A stretch of DNA of 64,000 bases from Rugamonas rubra (lineage in GTDB: Bacteria > Pseudomonadota > Gammaproteobacteria > Burkholderiales > Burkholderiaceae_D), in contig NZ_FOTW01000013.1 of the NCBI RefSeq assembly GCF_900114705.1, positions 1 through 64,000 of the forward strand, given 5' to 3'. Under the pieces are notes generated by a model. That model was not told the DNA's origin and did not search any database. It was given only the letters and a program-made list of their open reading frames with translations. This document shows positions 43,780 to 52,128 of the stretch, one piece after another; within the stretch, counting starts at the first letter, position 1, and each line of letters begins with the position of its first letter. The translations under genes were made by a program, and so were the position numbers.

Positions 43780-44943
43780 ATGTCCGCGTCTGATCCGAGC
43801 CCGTTTCCGTTAGTGGGATTGCAAGCAGTGTCGAACGCCCGCAAGGAGTGGGTGGCACTGGCTTTCGAGTTCCCTTCCGACACCGTCGATGCCTTGCAGG
43901 CGTCGTTGGTCTTGCTCAACTATCCGGAAGTGTTCGCGGCCCTGGCGCCGCTCGACTGCATCGTCGCCGTGGCCGAGCCGCTACGGCTGGAGGCCGGCCA
44001 CCTCGAGGGCCTGCCGGCGCACCGCCTGATCCTGCGCGTGCCGGCCGGCGCCGTCGACGAGCCCGCAGCGCAAAAGAAATGCGCCGCGCTGGCCGAGCAG
44101 GGCTACCGCATCATGTTCGACGGCGTCGCCGCCAAGGCCACCCAGTCCGGCGCCCGCGCCCTGATGTACGACTGCGCCACGACCCTGCCGCCGGTGCTGG
44201 CGCTGGTGGCCCAGCCCGGCCCCCACCTGGCGCGCGGTGTGGACACGGAACAACGTTTCGACGAATGCGCCGACGCCGGCTTCGCCTGGTTCATGGGCGA
44301 CTTCGCCCGTTGCCCGGCGCAGGCCGCCAGCACCGGCGACGGCACCTCGCGCAAGCGCCTGCTGGCGCTGCTCGGCATGCTGGCGCGCGACGCCGACTCG
44401 CGCGAGCTGGAAACCCTGCTCAAGCAAGACCCGGCGCTGTCCTACCAGCTGCTCAAGGTGGTCAACTCGGCCGCCTTCGCGCTCAGCACGCCCATCCACA
44501 GCTTCGGCCAGGCCATCAACGTGCTCGGCCGGCGCCAGCTGCAACGCTGGCTGCAACTGCTGCTGTACGCCCGCCAGCAGGACGACGCCAACGCCAACCC
44601 GCTGCTGCCGCTGGCCGCCGTGCGCGCCGCGCAGATGGAGGCGCTGTGCAAGGAGCAGGGCGGCGACCGCGACGCCCAGGACCTGGCCTTCGTCACCGGC
44701 GTGTTCTCGCTGCTCGACGTGCTGCTGGGCATGCCGATGAGCGAAATCGTCGCCGCCCTCAACCTCGACCTGGACGTGATGGCCGCCCTGCTCGAACGCG
44801 GCGGTCCGCTGGGCCAGATGCTGCTGCTGGTCGAACAACCGAGCGGCGCCACCCTGGCCGCCGCCGGCATCGCGCCGGAAAGCTACTGGCAGGGCCAGTT
44901 GCAGGCCTACCACTGGGCCATCCAAGTGAGCCGGAACCTCTAG
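43780..44943 (+). CDS. HDOD-domain signalling protein
   Basis: Encodes 387 aa. The N-terminal part (about 1-175) resembles a degenerate EAL-like fold without its catalytic motifs. The C-terminal HDOD domain (about 190-385) includes [58 protein letters not shown] proteins of this YuxH-like type act in c-di-GMP or motility signalling. It is 2 bp upstream of a PAS-GGDEF-EAL gene, so the two are probably coexpressed. Confidence 0.9.
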   Translation: MSASDPSPFPLVGLQAVSNARKEWVALAFEFPSDTVDALQASLVLLNYPEVFAALAPLDCIVAVAEPLRLEAGHLEGLPAHRLILRVPAGAVDEPAAQKKCAALAEQGYRIMFDGVAAKATQSGARALMYDCATTLPPVLALVAQPGPHLARGVDTEQRFDECADAGFAWFMGDFARCPAQAASTGDGTSRKRLLALLGMLARDADSRELETLLKQDPALSYQLLKVVNSAAFALSTPIHSFGQAINVLGRRQLQRWLQLLLYARQQDDANANPLLPLAAVRAAQMEALCKEQGGDRDAQDLAFVTGVFSLLDVLLGMPMSEIVAALNLDLDVMAALLERGGPLGQMLLLVEQPSGATLAAAGIAPESYWQGQLQAYHWAIQVSRNL

Positions 44944-44945
44944 CC

Positions 44946-47009
44946 ATGCTCGCCCATCCCGTCTCCGACTTCCTCAGCAACAGCGCCGCCCTCTGCGACG
45001 CGGTCTTGCGTTTGCGTGGTGCGGCGCTGGCGGAGGAACTGGGACGCATCGCCCGCAGCGTGCTCAACAGCCCGGACGGCCGCTACCTGCCGGCCGACCA
45101 CGCCGCCGGCCCGGCCGACCGCGCCGCCGACCCCGAGCACAGCCTGAGCCAGGACGTCCAGTTCGACGAACAGTGTTTCGGCCGCTTCGTCGTCAGCGGC
45201 CGGGCCGGCTACAGCGAGACCGACCGCCAGCACCTGGCCAGCCTGGCCAGCGTCGCCGCCAGCGTGCTGCAGGTGCACTCGCTGGCGCAGCGCTCGACCC
45301 ACGCCTACGTCCAGGTCGAAGCGCAGCTGCAACACCAGTCGCAGATCCTCGACCAGATCCACGAGTCCGTGCTGACGATGGACCTGAGCGGCTTCATCAC
45401 CAGCTGGAACAAGGGCGCCGAGCGGCTGTTCGGCTACAGCTCGGTCGAAGCCGTCGGCCGCAACATCCTCTTCCTATACGAGGACGAGGACATGAGCTTC
45501 CACGACGCCTTCGTCGAACAGGGCGGCCGGCTGATGGAGGTGCGGCGCAAAAAGAAGTCCGGCGAGATCTTCTGGGCCAGCCTGTCGCTGTCGCCCCTGT
45601 GCGACATGCACGACCGCTCGATCGGCCTGATCGCCTACCTGACCGACATCACCGAACGCAAGCTGGCCGAGGAGCGCATCCACCACCTGGCCTACTACGA
45701 CGCGCTGACCAACCTGCCCAACCGCACCCTGCTGACCAAGCTGGTCGACCAGGCGCTCACCGTGGCCCAGCGCAGCAAGCTGCACGGCTGTGTGCTGTTC
45801 ATCGACCTGAACCGCTTCAAGATGATCAACGACACGCTGGGCCGGCAGATCGGCGACGAGCTGCTGCGCGACGTCGCCCAGCGCTTCCGCTCCGTGCTGC
45901 GCGACCAGGACCTGGTGGCCCGGCTGGGCGGCGACGAGTTCGCCGTCGGCTTGTTCGACATCAGCCAGCACTACGAAGCCAGCATGGTGGCGCACAAGTT
46001 GCTGGCCGCGCTCAGCGCCCCCTTCCTGATCGGCGGACATGATTTGCGGGTCGGCGGCAGCATCGGCATCAGCGTCTATCCGCAAGACGGCGCGGACGCC
46101 GAAACCCTGCTGCGGCTGGCCGACATCGCCATGTACCGCGCCAAGCAAGGCGGCGGCGACGCCGACGGCGACCACGTCGCCTTCTACAGCCAGGACATGA
46201 ACCAGGGCATGCAAGAGCGCATGCGCATCGAATCGGGCCTGCGCCACGCCCTCGGCAACGGCCAGCTGCTGCTGCACTACCAGCCCAAATTTTCCATCGC
46301 CAGCGGCAAGATCATCGGCGCCGAAGCGCTGGTGCGCTGGCTGCACCCCGAGCGTGGCCTGGTGCCGCCGGCCGAGTTCATCCCCTTGGCCGAAGCCACC
46401 GGGCTGGTGGTGCAGGTCGGCGAATGGGTGCTCGAAGCAGCCTGCGCCCAGGCGCAGCAATGGAAGCAAGCCGGCCTGCCGCCGATCCGGCTCGCCGTCA
46501 ACGTCTCCGCGCGCGAATTCACCTCCGCGCTGCCCGGGCGGGTGCAGGAAACGCTGGTGCGCTACGAGCTCGAGCCGACCTGGCTCGAGCTCGAGATCAC
46601 CGAAAGCACGCTGATGCACAACATCGACCGCGTGATCGGCATCATGGACCGCATCACCGCGCTCGGCGTCACGCTATCGCTGGACGACTTCGGCACCGGC
46701 TACTCCAGCCTGTCGTACTTGAAGCGCTTCCCCATCGACACGCTAAAGATCGACCGCTCCTTCACCACCGGCATCCCCAGCGACGCCAACGACTGCGCCA
46801 TCGCCAGCACCATCATCAGCATCGCCCAGCAGCTCAAGCACAAAGTCATCGCCGAAGGGGTCGAGACCGTCGAGCAGCTCGCTTTCCTCAAAAGTTCCGG
46901 CTGCGACGAAGTGCAAGGCTATTTGTTCGCCCGGCCGCTGACCGCCGAAGCCTTCGAGCAAGCGCTGCGGGAGAATTGGCAGCAGGGGCAGGGCGGCCAG
47001 GTTGCCTGA
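44946..47009 (+). CDS. PAS-GGDEF-EAL cyclic-di-GMP enzyme
   Basis: Encodes 687 aa from the ATG at 44946. Residues about 1-110 look like a reduced GAF-type domain. A PAS domain (about 133-240) is followed by GGDEF (intact 328-332, with I-site RDQD at 319-322) and EAL (about 420-680). EAL motifs are complete: [41 protein letters not shown]. It may make or degrade c-di-GMP depending on the signal. Downstream partner of the HDOD gene. Confidence 0.92.
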   Translation: MLAHPVSDFLSNSAALCDAVLRLRGAALAEELGRIARSVLNSPDGRYLPADHAAGPADRAADPEHSLSQDVQFDEQCFGRFVVSGRAGYSETDRQHLASLASVAASVLQVHSLAQRSTHAYVQVEAQLQHQSQILDQIHESVLTMDLSGFITSWNKGAERLFGYSSVEAVGRNILFLYEDEDMSFHDAFVEQGGRLMEVRRKKKSGEIFWASLSLSPLCDMHDRSIGLIAYLTDITERKLAEERIHHLAYYDALTNLPNRTLLTKLVDQALTVAQRSKLHGCVLFIDLNRFKMINDTLGRQIGDELLRDVAQRFRSVLRDQDLVARLGGDEFAVGLFDISQHYEASMVAHKLLAALSAPFLIGGHDLRVGGSIGISVYPQDGADAETLLRLADIAMYRAKQGGGDADGDHVAFYSQDMNQGMQERMRIESGLRHALGNGQLLLHYQPKFSIASGKIIGAEALVRWLHPERGLVPPAEFIPLAEATGLVVQVGEWVLEAACAQAQQWKQAGLPPIRLAVNVSAREFTSALPGRVQETLVRYELEPTWLELEITESTLMHNIDRVIGIMDRITALGVTLSLDDFGTGYSSLSYLKRFPIDTLKIDRSFTTGIPSDANDCAIASTIISIAQQLKHKVIAEGVETVEQLAFLKSSGCDEVQGYLFARPLTAEAFEQALRENWQQGQGGQVA

Positions 47010-47060
47010 GCCGAGGACGGGCGCCGGGGTGGTGGCGGAGTAAGCGGTGGATGCAGGCTT

Positions 47061-47092
47061 TTGCTGCAATCGCACAATGAATTCTGTATAAT
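47061..47092 (+). promoter_or_regulatory. promoter of tRNA-Ser
   Basis: Consensus -10 TATAAT (47087-47092) sits 14 bases before the tRNA. The -35 is poor: TTGCTG (47061-47066) at 20 bp is the best match. Confidence 0.65.
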
Positions 47093-47106
47093 GCGCGCAC
47101 AACTAA

Positions 47107-47196
47107 GGAAGCGTGGCCGAGTGGTTGAAGGCAGCAGTCTTGAAAACTGCCGACGGTGTGAGCCGTTCGTGAGTTCGAATCTCACCGCTTCCGCCA
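47107..47196 (+). tRNA. tRNA-Ser (anticodon TGA)
   Basis: A 90-nt tRNA with acceptor GGAAGCG/CGCTTCC, discriminator G and encoded CCA. The anticodon stem GCAGT/ACTGC encloses CTTGAAA, giving anticodon TGA (47141-47143). The long variable arm (CGACGGTGTGAGCCG) is typical of tRNA-Ser, and the T-loop is TTCGAAT. It marks the left edge of AT-richer accessory DNA. Confidence 0.97.
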
Positions 47197-47207
47197 AGCA
47201 ATAAAAG

Positions 47208-47232
47208 AAACCGCCCCCTGGGCGGTTTTTTT
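47208..47232 (+). terminator. intrinsic terminator after tRNA-Ser
   Basis: AAACCGCCC (47208-47216) pairs with GGGCGGTTT (47220-47228), 3-nt loop, then a run of T to 47232. Confidence 0.93.
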
Positions 47233-47239
47233 ATTGCTT

Positions 47240-47286
47240 GGCGGAAGCGAGGGGAGCGCCTGCGCGCTCCCCGCGTGAGATTCGAA
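47240..47286 (-). repeat. inverted, interrupted copy of the tRNA-Ser 3' end
   Basis: Read on the minus strand, 47286-47275 is TTCGAATCTCAC and 47249-47240 is CGCTTCCGCC. Together these are the tRNA T-arm and acceptor 3' strand found at 47174-47195 on the plus strand. The two parts are split by a 25-bp insertion (47250-47274) that contains a perfect hairpin. Together with the terminator, the flanks make a long inverted repeat centred near 47218. Confidence 0.9.
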
Positions 47287-47371
47287 GCCCCCGCGCCTGC
47301 AGGCGCGTGGCGCTCCGAATCGGCCGACTGCTGCCCGCGCAGCGGGCAGCGCCGCGCGCCTATGGCGCGCG
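47251..47371. repeat. string of four GC-rich perfect hairpins
   Basis: The hairpins are GGGGAGCGC-CTGC-GCGCTCCCC (47251-47272), CGCGCCTG-CAGGCGCG (47292-47307), GCTGCCCGC-GCA-GCGGGCAGC (47330-47350) and CGCGCGCC-TAT-GGCGCGCG (47353-47371). Arms are 8-9 bp, all perfectly paired, but different in sequence. The remaining DNA to 47596 shows no gene. Confidence 0.92.
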
Positions 47372-47596
47372 TTGTACCTCTGATCTAGCAGCGCATCCGC
47401 CGCCCGCAAACTAACAACCCGGCCCGCAGCCGTCCCAATCCACGTTCCGATTTTCAACTTGTCCATAGCCGCCGCCCACCTCAATTGGTTTGAACTAGAG
47501 TAGTCAAGATCGTTGCTCTGTGTAAGACTGTTACTCCGCCCCAACGGGCGCGCGGAACATACATCAAATACATAACAATGAAAAGGCGACCTCTCC
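47372..47596. other. non-coding DNA between hairpins and HNH gene
   Basis: Leader region of the HNH endonuclease gene. It becomes AT-richer towards 47500-47580. No integrase fragment, attachment-site direct repeat or clear promoter was recognised. Confidence 0.4.
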
Positions 47597-49075
47597 ATGG
47601 AAGAGCTAGATCACGCAGGCCGCCAGTTGCTCACCGTGCTTGTACAACACATCTCGAGCGGCAACGTTAGGCCGAGCCGTCCTGAAACCTTCATCACATA
47701 TCAAGACACCCATCGTCGTCTCGGCCTAACATGCGATGCCAGCGGCAGCCACGACTATGGTCGATGTTTGAAACAGCATGGGCTGGATTCACTAGGTCGC
47801 TGGCTAAAGGACACCGGTAAGCCAGCCATCGTTGGCTTAATAGTCAAAAAGCATGGTGCACGAGAACCTGGTGACGGTTTCTTCGATTTGTTTGAGCCCC
47901 AAGGTAACCCATACGAATGGTGGGAAAATGAGATCAGTCGATCAATAGAGCCATTTGAACAATGGAGTCCGTATGTTGCCTCGACTGCGTCGCCAAGACT
48001 GCCGGCGAGCGTTGAAAAGGTAGTGCCGGCGATGCCCCGCACTGTCAATACCATATATGAGTTGCTAGTTGATGTCGGCATTAACGTCGACGAATGGGAT
48101 GTAAGCGTTGATGGTGAACCAATTGCCAATCCTCGCAACAATCCGTCCCGCAACACCGCATGGTCGTACGGCGGTGAGAGCGGCGAACCGACGGCGCTCT
48201 GTATCTGGCACGATCTCATTTCATGGGATTGCACGCCACCGGAGTTCGCCTACAACGAAATCGAATATCAGATTGAGGTCGCCAACGAACGCACGTTTAC
48301 GAAGGACTCAAAAAAGAAAGCCAGACTTACAAAGTGGCTCAAGCACTCCAGTGAATTCTTCATGGGTGTGCGACAGGCTTACCTAAATCGATCCCCAATC
48401 CGAATTATCCTGCTTGCAGGTACGCGGGTGGGGATTAGGGATTCCAGTGATGAGCAGGGCGGAGTAACCGCACGCGAGCTAGATCCTGTTGCGTGGTATG
48501 CGCACGAATGGAATCCGATCACCGGCGCTTACAGACTTGTTCGCGGACTGGCATTGCCTGAACAAGCGACTTCAGATGACTCAGACGACAATGCTGATCC
48601 GTTGAATAGTCCAGCGTTATTCGCGCTGGTGGGGACGTTAGATGAGACCGAAGTGTTGGCTATCGTGAAGGCGCGAACTCGTCAAAGTCAGTTCAGAAAA
48701 AGTTTGTTGGAACGATGGAGGAAATGCTCAGTTTCCGGCTGTGGTCTAACCGAGGTGCTTATTGCAAGCCATATTAAGCCATGGTCCGTCTGCGAGACTT
48801 ACGAGGAGCGTGTCGGGGTGGCAAACGGACTACTGCTCACGCCTAACTTGGATAGTTTGTTTGACGAGGGGTTGATTACTTTTCAAGACGATTTTCAAAT
48901 AAAAATTAGCCCGTTACTGCGCTCAGGATTTCAGCTAGACTTAAAAATAGATCACCACATGCGCCTGTTGCAGAGACACGAAGACATTCGGCCGTTCCTG
49001 AAATGGCACCGCGAGAATCGCTACTACGAAACTGAACAGCAGCGGGTGTCGAGGTGCGGAAAATTGGTTGATTAA
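47597..49075 (+). CDS. HNH endonuclease, probable restriction/defence protein
   Basis: Encodes 492 aa. The C-terminal HNH_2-like nuclease (about 380-440) reads WRKCSVSGCGLTEVLIASHIKPW, then NGLLLTPNLDSLFDEGLITF, with the conserved His, Asn and His-like positions. The N-terminal part (about 1-95) looks like a DNA-binding module. The middle (TVNTIYELLVDVGINVDEWDVSV) resembles domains in front of McrA-like nucleases; this is a weak recollection. The codon use is less GC-rich than in core genes. Probable role is restriction of modified or foreign DNA. It heads the accessory region. Confidence 0.8.
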   Translation: MEELDHAGRQLLTVLVQHISSGNVRPSRPETFITYQDTHRRLGLTCDASGSHDYGRCLKQHGLDSLGRWLKDTGKPAIVGLIVKKHGAREPGDGFFDLFEPQGNPYEWWENEISRSIEPFEQWSPYVASTASPRLPASVEKVVPAMPRTVNTIYELLVDVGINVDEWDVSVDGEPIANPRNNPSRNTAWSYGGESGEPTALCIWHDLISWDCTPPEFAYNEIEYQIEVANERTFTKDSKKKARLTKWLKHSSEFFMGVRQAYLNRSPIRIILLAGTRVGIRDSSDEQGGVTARELDPVAWYAHEWNPITGAYRLVRGLALPEQATSDDSDDNADPLNSPALFALVGTLDETEVLAIVKARTRQSQFRKSLLERWRKCSVSGCGLTEVLIASHIKPWSVCETYEERVGVANGLLLTPNLDSLFDEGLITFQDDFQIKISPLLRSGFQLDLKIDHHMRLLQRHEDIRPFLKWHRENRYYETEQQRVSRCGKLVD

Positions 49076-49150
49076 ATCTAACGGGTAATTCGATCTCGTA
49101 GCAATTCGGGAAGTTGAATTTTCATTCTTTGAAGAATTTTGAGGAAATCT

Positions 49151-50536
49151 ATGTCACTTGATATTGCTTCTGTTAAAGCCTCGCTAGAGGCTTATAGATT
49201 TGATGACTTAGTCGGAGAATTCGAAAATGAATGGTTAGAGTGCAAGGGGCAACCTTATGATCTTTCAAGGGAGGACCAAAAGCTTGAGTTAGTCAAAGAT
49301 ATCACAGGACTGGCGAACGGTGCGGGCGGTCTCCTCATTATTGGATATTCGACAAAGCGCAGCGATACACATGGAGACGATCAAATTCATGAAATGCGTG
49401 CTTTTCCAGAGGATCGCTTTCATCAACCAACGTACGAAAATGTGATTGGTAGCTGGATATACCCACCGCTAGATGGTCTGAGTATTCGAAAAATACGAGT
49501 GTCTTCTGAGACTGCTTCCATCATTGTTTGTATAGAGGTTCCTAAAGTTGCGGGCACCAATAGGCCTGCATTGGTTACAAAATCGATCCTTGATGAGGGA
49601 CGCAAGGTTGAAACATTGGTGGGGTATTTTATTCGAAAACAATCGCATGTGGCGCATTATGATGCAAGGCGAATTCAGGCGATATTTCGTGATGGTCTTC
49701 GATATGACGATGATATTCGAGATAATTTCTTCGCACTGCACAGTGCTCTAGATTCGTTACGTAGTCAAACAATGACTCCTGAGCCTGCTATTTCGGATGA
49801 AGATGTTCGCCTTAACGTAGATGATGCCTTACTGGCGGTGCAACTAAAGGATCGTCCGGCAATCGTGCTAACAGCGACGCCAAGAGGCTTCTTAAACCTT
49901 AAAGGCCTCTTTGAGTCAACATCCGCAGACCTCGTAAAGCTTATTGAATATCCACCAGAAGTGCGTCCCAACGGGTTTAATCTCGGAACGGGGGAGCGGT
50001 CGAAAATAATCGATGGAAAGCTTCGGCGAGCTGTAGAAGCTGGCTATAGGATGCTTGAAGTACATCGAAATGGGAGCGTAATATTTGTCGCCGATGGGGG
50101 GGGTAATGGGTTGTGTTGGGGGCGAGTACATCACCAACAGAATGCTTACTTAATAAATCAAATAGCGTTAATCGAGTTTGTGTATCTTTTTTGTGTTTTT
50201 TGCCACCGGATTTATATTTCGCAATCGGACTCAAATCAATCGATACTAATCGAGATGAAACTTTTAAATCTTTCAATGGGTGGTAGGCCACCTAAATTGG
50301 AGCCCGGACTTCCCGGTGACTATGTGAAATCCCATTATATTAAGACTGCTTCAGAAGAATCTATGAGCTTCAAGTGCGAAGTGGGCGTATCTACGACGCC
50401 GGAACGCGCCGCTTTCCTTATGTTGTCAGAAGTGTATATTTGGTTCGGTTTCGAGACCGATAAAATTCCGTTAATTATGATTGACTTGAATCAAGAGAAA
50501 ATAGTTGACCGCGAAGAGCTTCGCCTTTTAGGGTAA
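49151..50536 (+). CDS. AlbA_2/Schlafen-type putative DNA-binding protein
   Basis: Encodes 461 aa from the ATG at 49151, with GAGG 7 bases upstream. The N-terminal domain has EWLECKGQ and LVKDITGLANGAGGLLIIGYSTK, the AlbA_2 (divergent AAA_4/Schlafen) pattern found in regulators and in phage-defence proteins. The rest (about 190-461) is not recognised. It is visibly AT-rich compared with neighbours, suggesting recent transfer. It follows the HNH gene by 75 bp on the same strand and may be coexpressed. Confidence 0.78.
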   Translation: MSLDIASVKASLEAYRFDDLVGEFENEWLECKGQPYDLSREDQKLELVKDITGLANGAGGLLIIGYSTKRSDTHGDDQIHEMRAFPEDRFHQPTYENVIGSWIYPPLDGLSIRKIRVSSETASIIVCIEVPKVAGTNRPALVTKSILDEGRKVETLVGYFIRKQSHVAHYDARRIQAIFRDGLRYDDDIRDNFFALHSALDSLRSQTMTPEPAISDEDVRLNVDDALLAVQLKDRPAIVLTATPRGFLNLKGLFESTSADLVKLIEYPPEVRPNGFNLGTGERSKIIDGKLRRAVEAGYRMLEVHRNGSVIFVADGGGNGLCWGRVHHQQNAYLINQIALIEFVYLFCVFCHRIYISQSDSNQSILIEMKLLNLSMGGRPPKLEPGLPGDYVKSHYIKTASEESMSFKCEVGVSTTPERAAFLMLSEVYIWFGFETDKIPLIMIDLNQEKIVDREELRLLG

Positions 50537-50764
50537 TTTGTAAAATAAAAACATAAAAATAAACATGCTATTGGCGAATGCTGGCAAGCAGGAAGCTAGA
50601 TCGGAATCCTACTGCCGCCGCTACAGAAACAAGACTGCTACCAACCGCTGCTCGACAAGAGGCCTGCGCAAACTATGGCAGCATGCTAATTAAATTGCTC
50701 CGTAAATTAATTGTGCTCGATCAATTTGGCATGGTTTGGCGTTCAACGTGCTCTCCGGTGTGAT

Positions 50765-50810
50765 GTTCGTTAAATCGAGCTTTAACGCCGTAACGGGTGA
50801 TTTAACGAAC
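50765..50810. promoter_or_regulatory. operator-like inverted repeat touching the HipB-like start
   Basis: GTTCGTTAAATC (50765-50776) and its exact reverse complement GATTTAACGAAC (50799-50810) flank 22 bp, and the second arm ends directly at the ATG. Two more TAACG half-sites lie between (50782 and 50790). Antitoxin-type Xre proteins usually bind such repeats to repress themselves. Confidence 0.65.
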
Positions 50811-51152
50811 ATGAAAGTACATCAATCGGCAGTTCTCAGCACGCACCTTGCGCAGGAGGTTGTCCACCTCGGACAACTTCTTGCTCATTTGCGGCATGCG
50901 CGCAAGGTCAAGCAGGCCGATGCGGCCCTGCGCGCGGGACTATCTCGCAATACGGCCTACCGCATCGAGAAGGGCGACGCCGGCTTGGCGATTGGACAGG
51001 TACTTCGGTACTTGGAGGCCATCGCGCCAGGAACTACACTGGCAGGACTGCTAAATGAGTCCGACCCATCGCTGAGCGCCCTGCAGGCTCGGGAATCGAC
51101 GAAGCGTGTACGAGACCTGAGCGCTGCGGAACTCGACGATTTGAACTTCTAG
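50811..51152 (+). CDS. HipB-like Xre antitoxin without an adjacent toxin
   Basis: Encodes 113 aa from the ATG at 50811; upstream in-frame starts run through the operator. The helix-turn-helix reads RHARKVKQADAALRAGLSRNTAYRIEKGDAGLAIGQVLRYLEAI. The end, RVRDLSAAELDDLNF, is typical of Xre partners of HipA-family toxins. The expected hipA should begin at or just after the stop, but 51153-51275 is non-coding. Probably an orphan antitoxin or regulator. Confidence 0.78.
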   Translation: MKVHQSAVLSTHLAQEVVHLGQLLAHLRHARKVKQADAALRAGLSRNTAYRIEKGDAGLAIGQVLRYLEAIAPGTTLAGLLNESDPSLSALQARESTKRVRDLSAAELDDLNF

Positions 51153-51275
51153 CTGCTACTACTGAATGACCGCGTCGGCGTAGCTCCGCGTGGTCGGCCG
51201 CGCTTGGCGACGCCGGCTCTGTGACAGCCGAAATCACGGTTTCTGCAATGTATAAACATGATGTGGAGGTTGCAA

Positions 51276-51533
51276 ATGGAACTCTCAATTCAGAAATGGG
51301 GCAACAGAGCGGCAGTTCGTCTGCCTACCGAGTTGCTGGGCATACTCAAGGTCACATTGGGTGACAAGCTGAGCGTCAACGTACAGCCTGGGGGCATCTT
51401 GCTGAAGGCGGCACGGCCCGCCTACTCTTTGGTCGACTTGGTGGCCCAGTGCGACCCTAACGCCCCGGAGCCGGCCGATATGGCCGCCTGGGCTAGCGTG
51501 GCGCCTGTGGGACGTGAAATCGGTTGTCGATGA
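51276..51533 (+). CDS. MazE/AbrB-type antitoxin without an adjacent toxin
   Basis: Encodes 85 aa from the ATG at 51276, which has GGAGG 8 bases upstream. The swapped-hairpin AbrB domain begins MELSIQKWGNRAAVRLPTELL. The tail (LVDLVAQCDPNAPEPADMAAW, VGRE) is typical of MazE/ChpS antitoxins and should be followed by mazF. No MazF reading frame follows. The last residues (IGCR) differ from the usual end, suggesting a break at the junction. Confidence 0.8.
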   Translation: MELSIQKWGNRAAVRLPTELLGILKVTLGDKLSVNVQPGGILLKAARPAYSLVDLVAQCDPNAPEPADMAAWASVAPVGREIGCR

Positions 51534-51654
51534 TGCGCTTGCACGTCTTCGCGCAATCACCGACTAGAAGACGCCACACCGATCAGCGGGCCGCCCGTTG
51601 TGAGCCTGCTTACGGAACAATTCACTTTTTGCCCGCGACAGGCGTAATTTTCAT

Positions 51655-51673
51655 TTACCTGTATGGCAGGTAA
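51655..51673. promoter_or_regulatory. HipB-type operator
   Basis: TTACCTG (51655-51661) and CAGGTAA (51667-51673) are an exact inverted repeat with a 5-bp spacer. This layout is close to the TATCC-N8-GGATA boxes bound by E. coli HipB. It lies 30 bp ahead of the second HipB-like gene. Confidence 0.65.
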
Positions 51674-51703
51674 TCTGCGGGCATTCATTACACGGCCGAT
51701 CCG

Positions 51704-51988
51704 ATGGCCAGTACCACGTTTTCCAGTGAGTTCCTCATGAAGCAGATATTGTCCATTTCCCAGCAAATGGGACCGATGTTGCAGGCCGCGCGAAAGTCTG
51801 CGGGCCTTTCCCAGGCCGAACTCGCGCGGCGGCTGGGCATCAGCCAGAGTCGTTTGTCGGCCATGGAACTGTGCCCTGGAAGCATCAGCTTAGATCAATT
51901 GCTGAAGTTGCTCTCTGCCCTGAATTTTGAGCTCTTAGTGCAGACAAAAGAGGGCAGCAAGGTCGATTCATCTGCCTCGGAGTGGTAA
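51704..51988 (+). CDS. HipB-like Xre antitoxin without an adjacent toxin
   Basis: Encodes 94 aa from the ATG at 51704 (an ATG at 51737 gives 83 aa). The helix-turn-helix reads MGPMLQAARKSAGLSQAELARRLGISQSRLSAMELCPGSISLDQLLKLLSALN. The protein ends in ASEW, like HipB, whose stop normally overlaps the hipA start. Here no hipA follows; instead the sequence runs into the AbiEii remnant on the other strand. Its operator at 51655 is intact. Confidence 0.8.
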   Translation: MASTTFSSEFLMKQILSISQQMGPMLQAARKSAGLSQAELARRLGISQSRLSAMELCPGSISLDQLLKLLSALNFELLVQTKEGSKVDSSASEW

Positions 51989-52053
51989 GAACACCAGCAA
52001 TCGGCCGGCTCGAACGTATGCCGGGCACCGGAGCTATAGATTCTCGTTATAAA

Positions 52054-52128
52054 CAGTCCGGTTTCTCTTGTGGAGTAGTTCAGGGCGTCCTGACGCTCAT
52101 CGGTGGAAAGTTCGAAAAAATCAGGCAT
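52054..52128 (-). pseudogene. remnant of an AbiEii-type nucleotidyltransferase toxin
   Basis: From the ATG at 52128, which overlaps the AbiEi-like stop by 8 bp, about 25 codons read MPDFFELSTDERQDALNYST. This closely matches the usual N-terminus of AbiEii/AbiGii toxins that follow DUF6088-type antitoxins. After about residue 25 the similarity stops and the frame runs antisense into the HipB-like gene, ending at 51895. The nucleotidyltransferase domain is missing, so the toxin is deleted. Confidence 0.65.

Noticed and set aside
50578..50763. 61-codon ORF between the AlbA_2 gene and the HipB-like gene
   Set aside because: No ribosome site, unusual composition and no recognisable motif.
51533..51703. 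Hidden mazF after the MazE-like gene
   Set aside because: All frames in the gap are short and lack MazF motifs.
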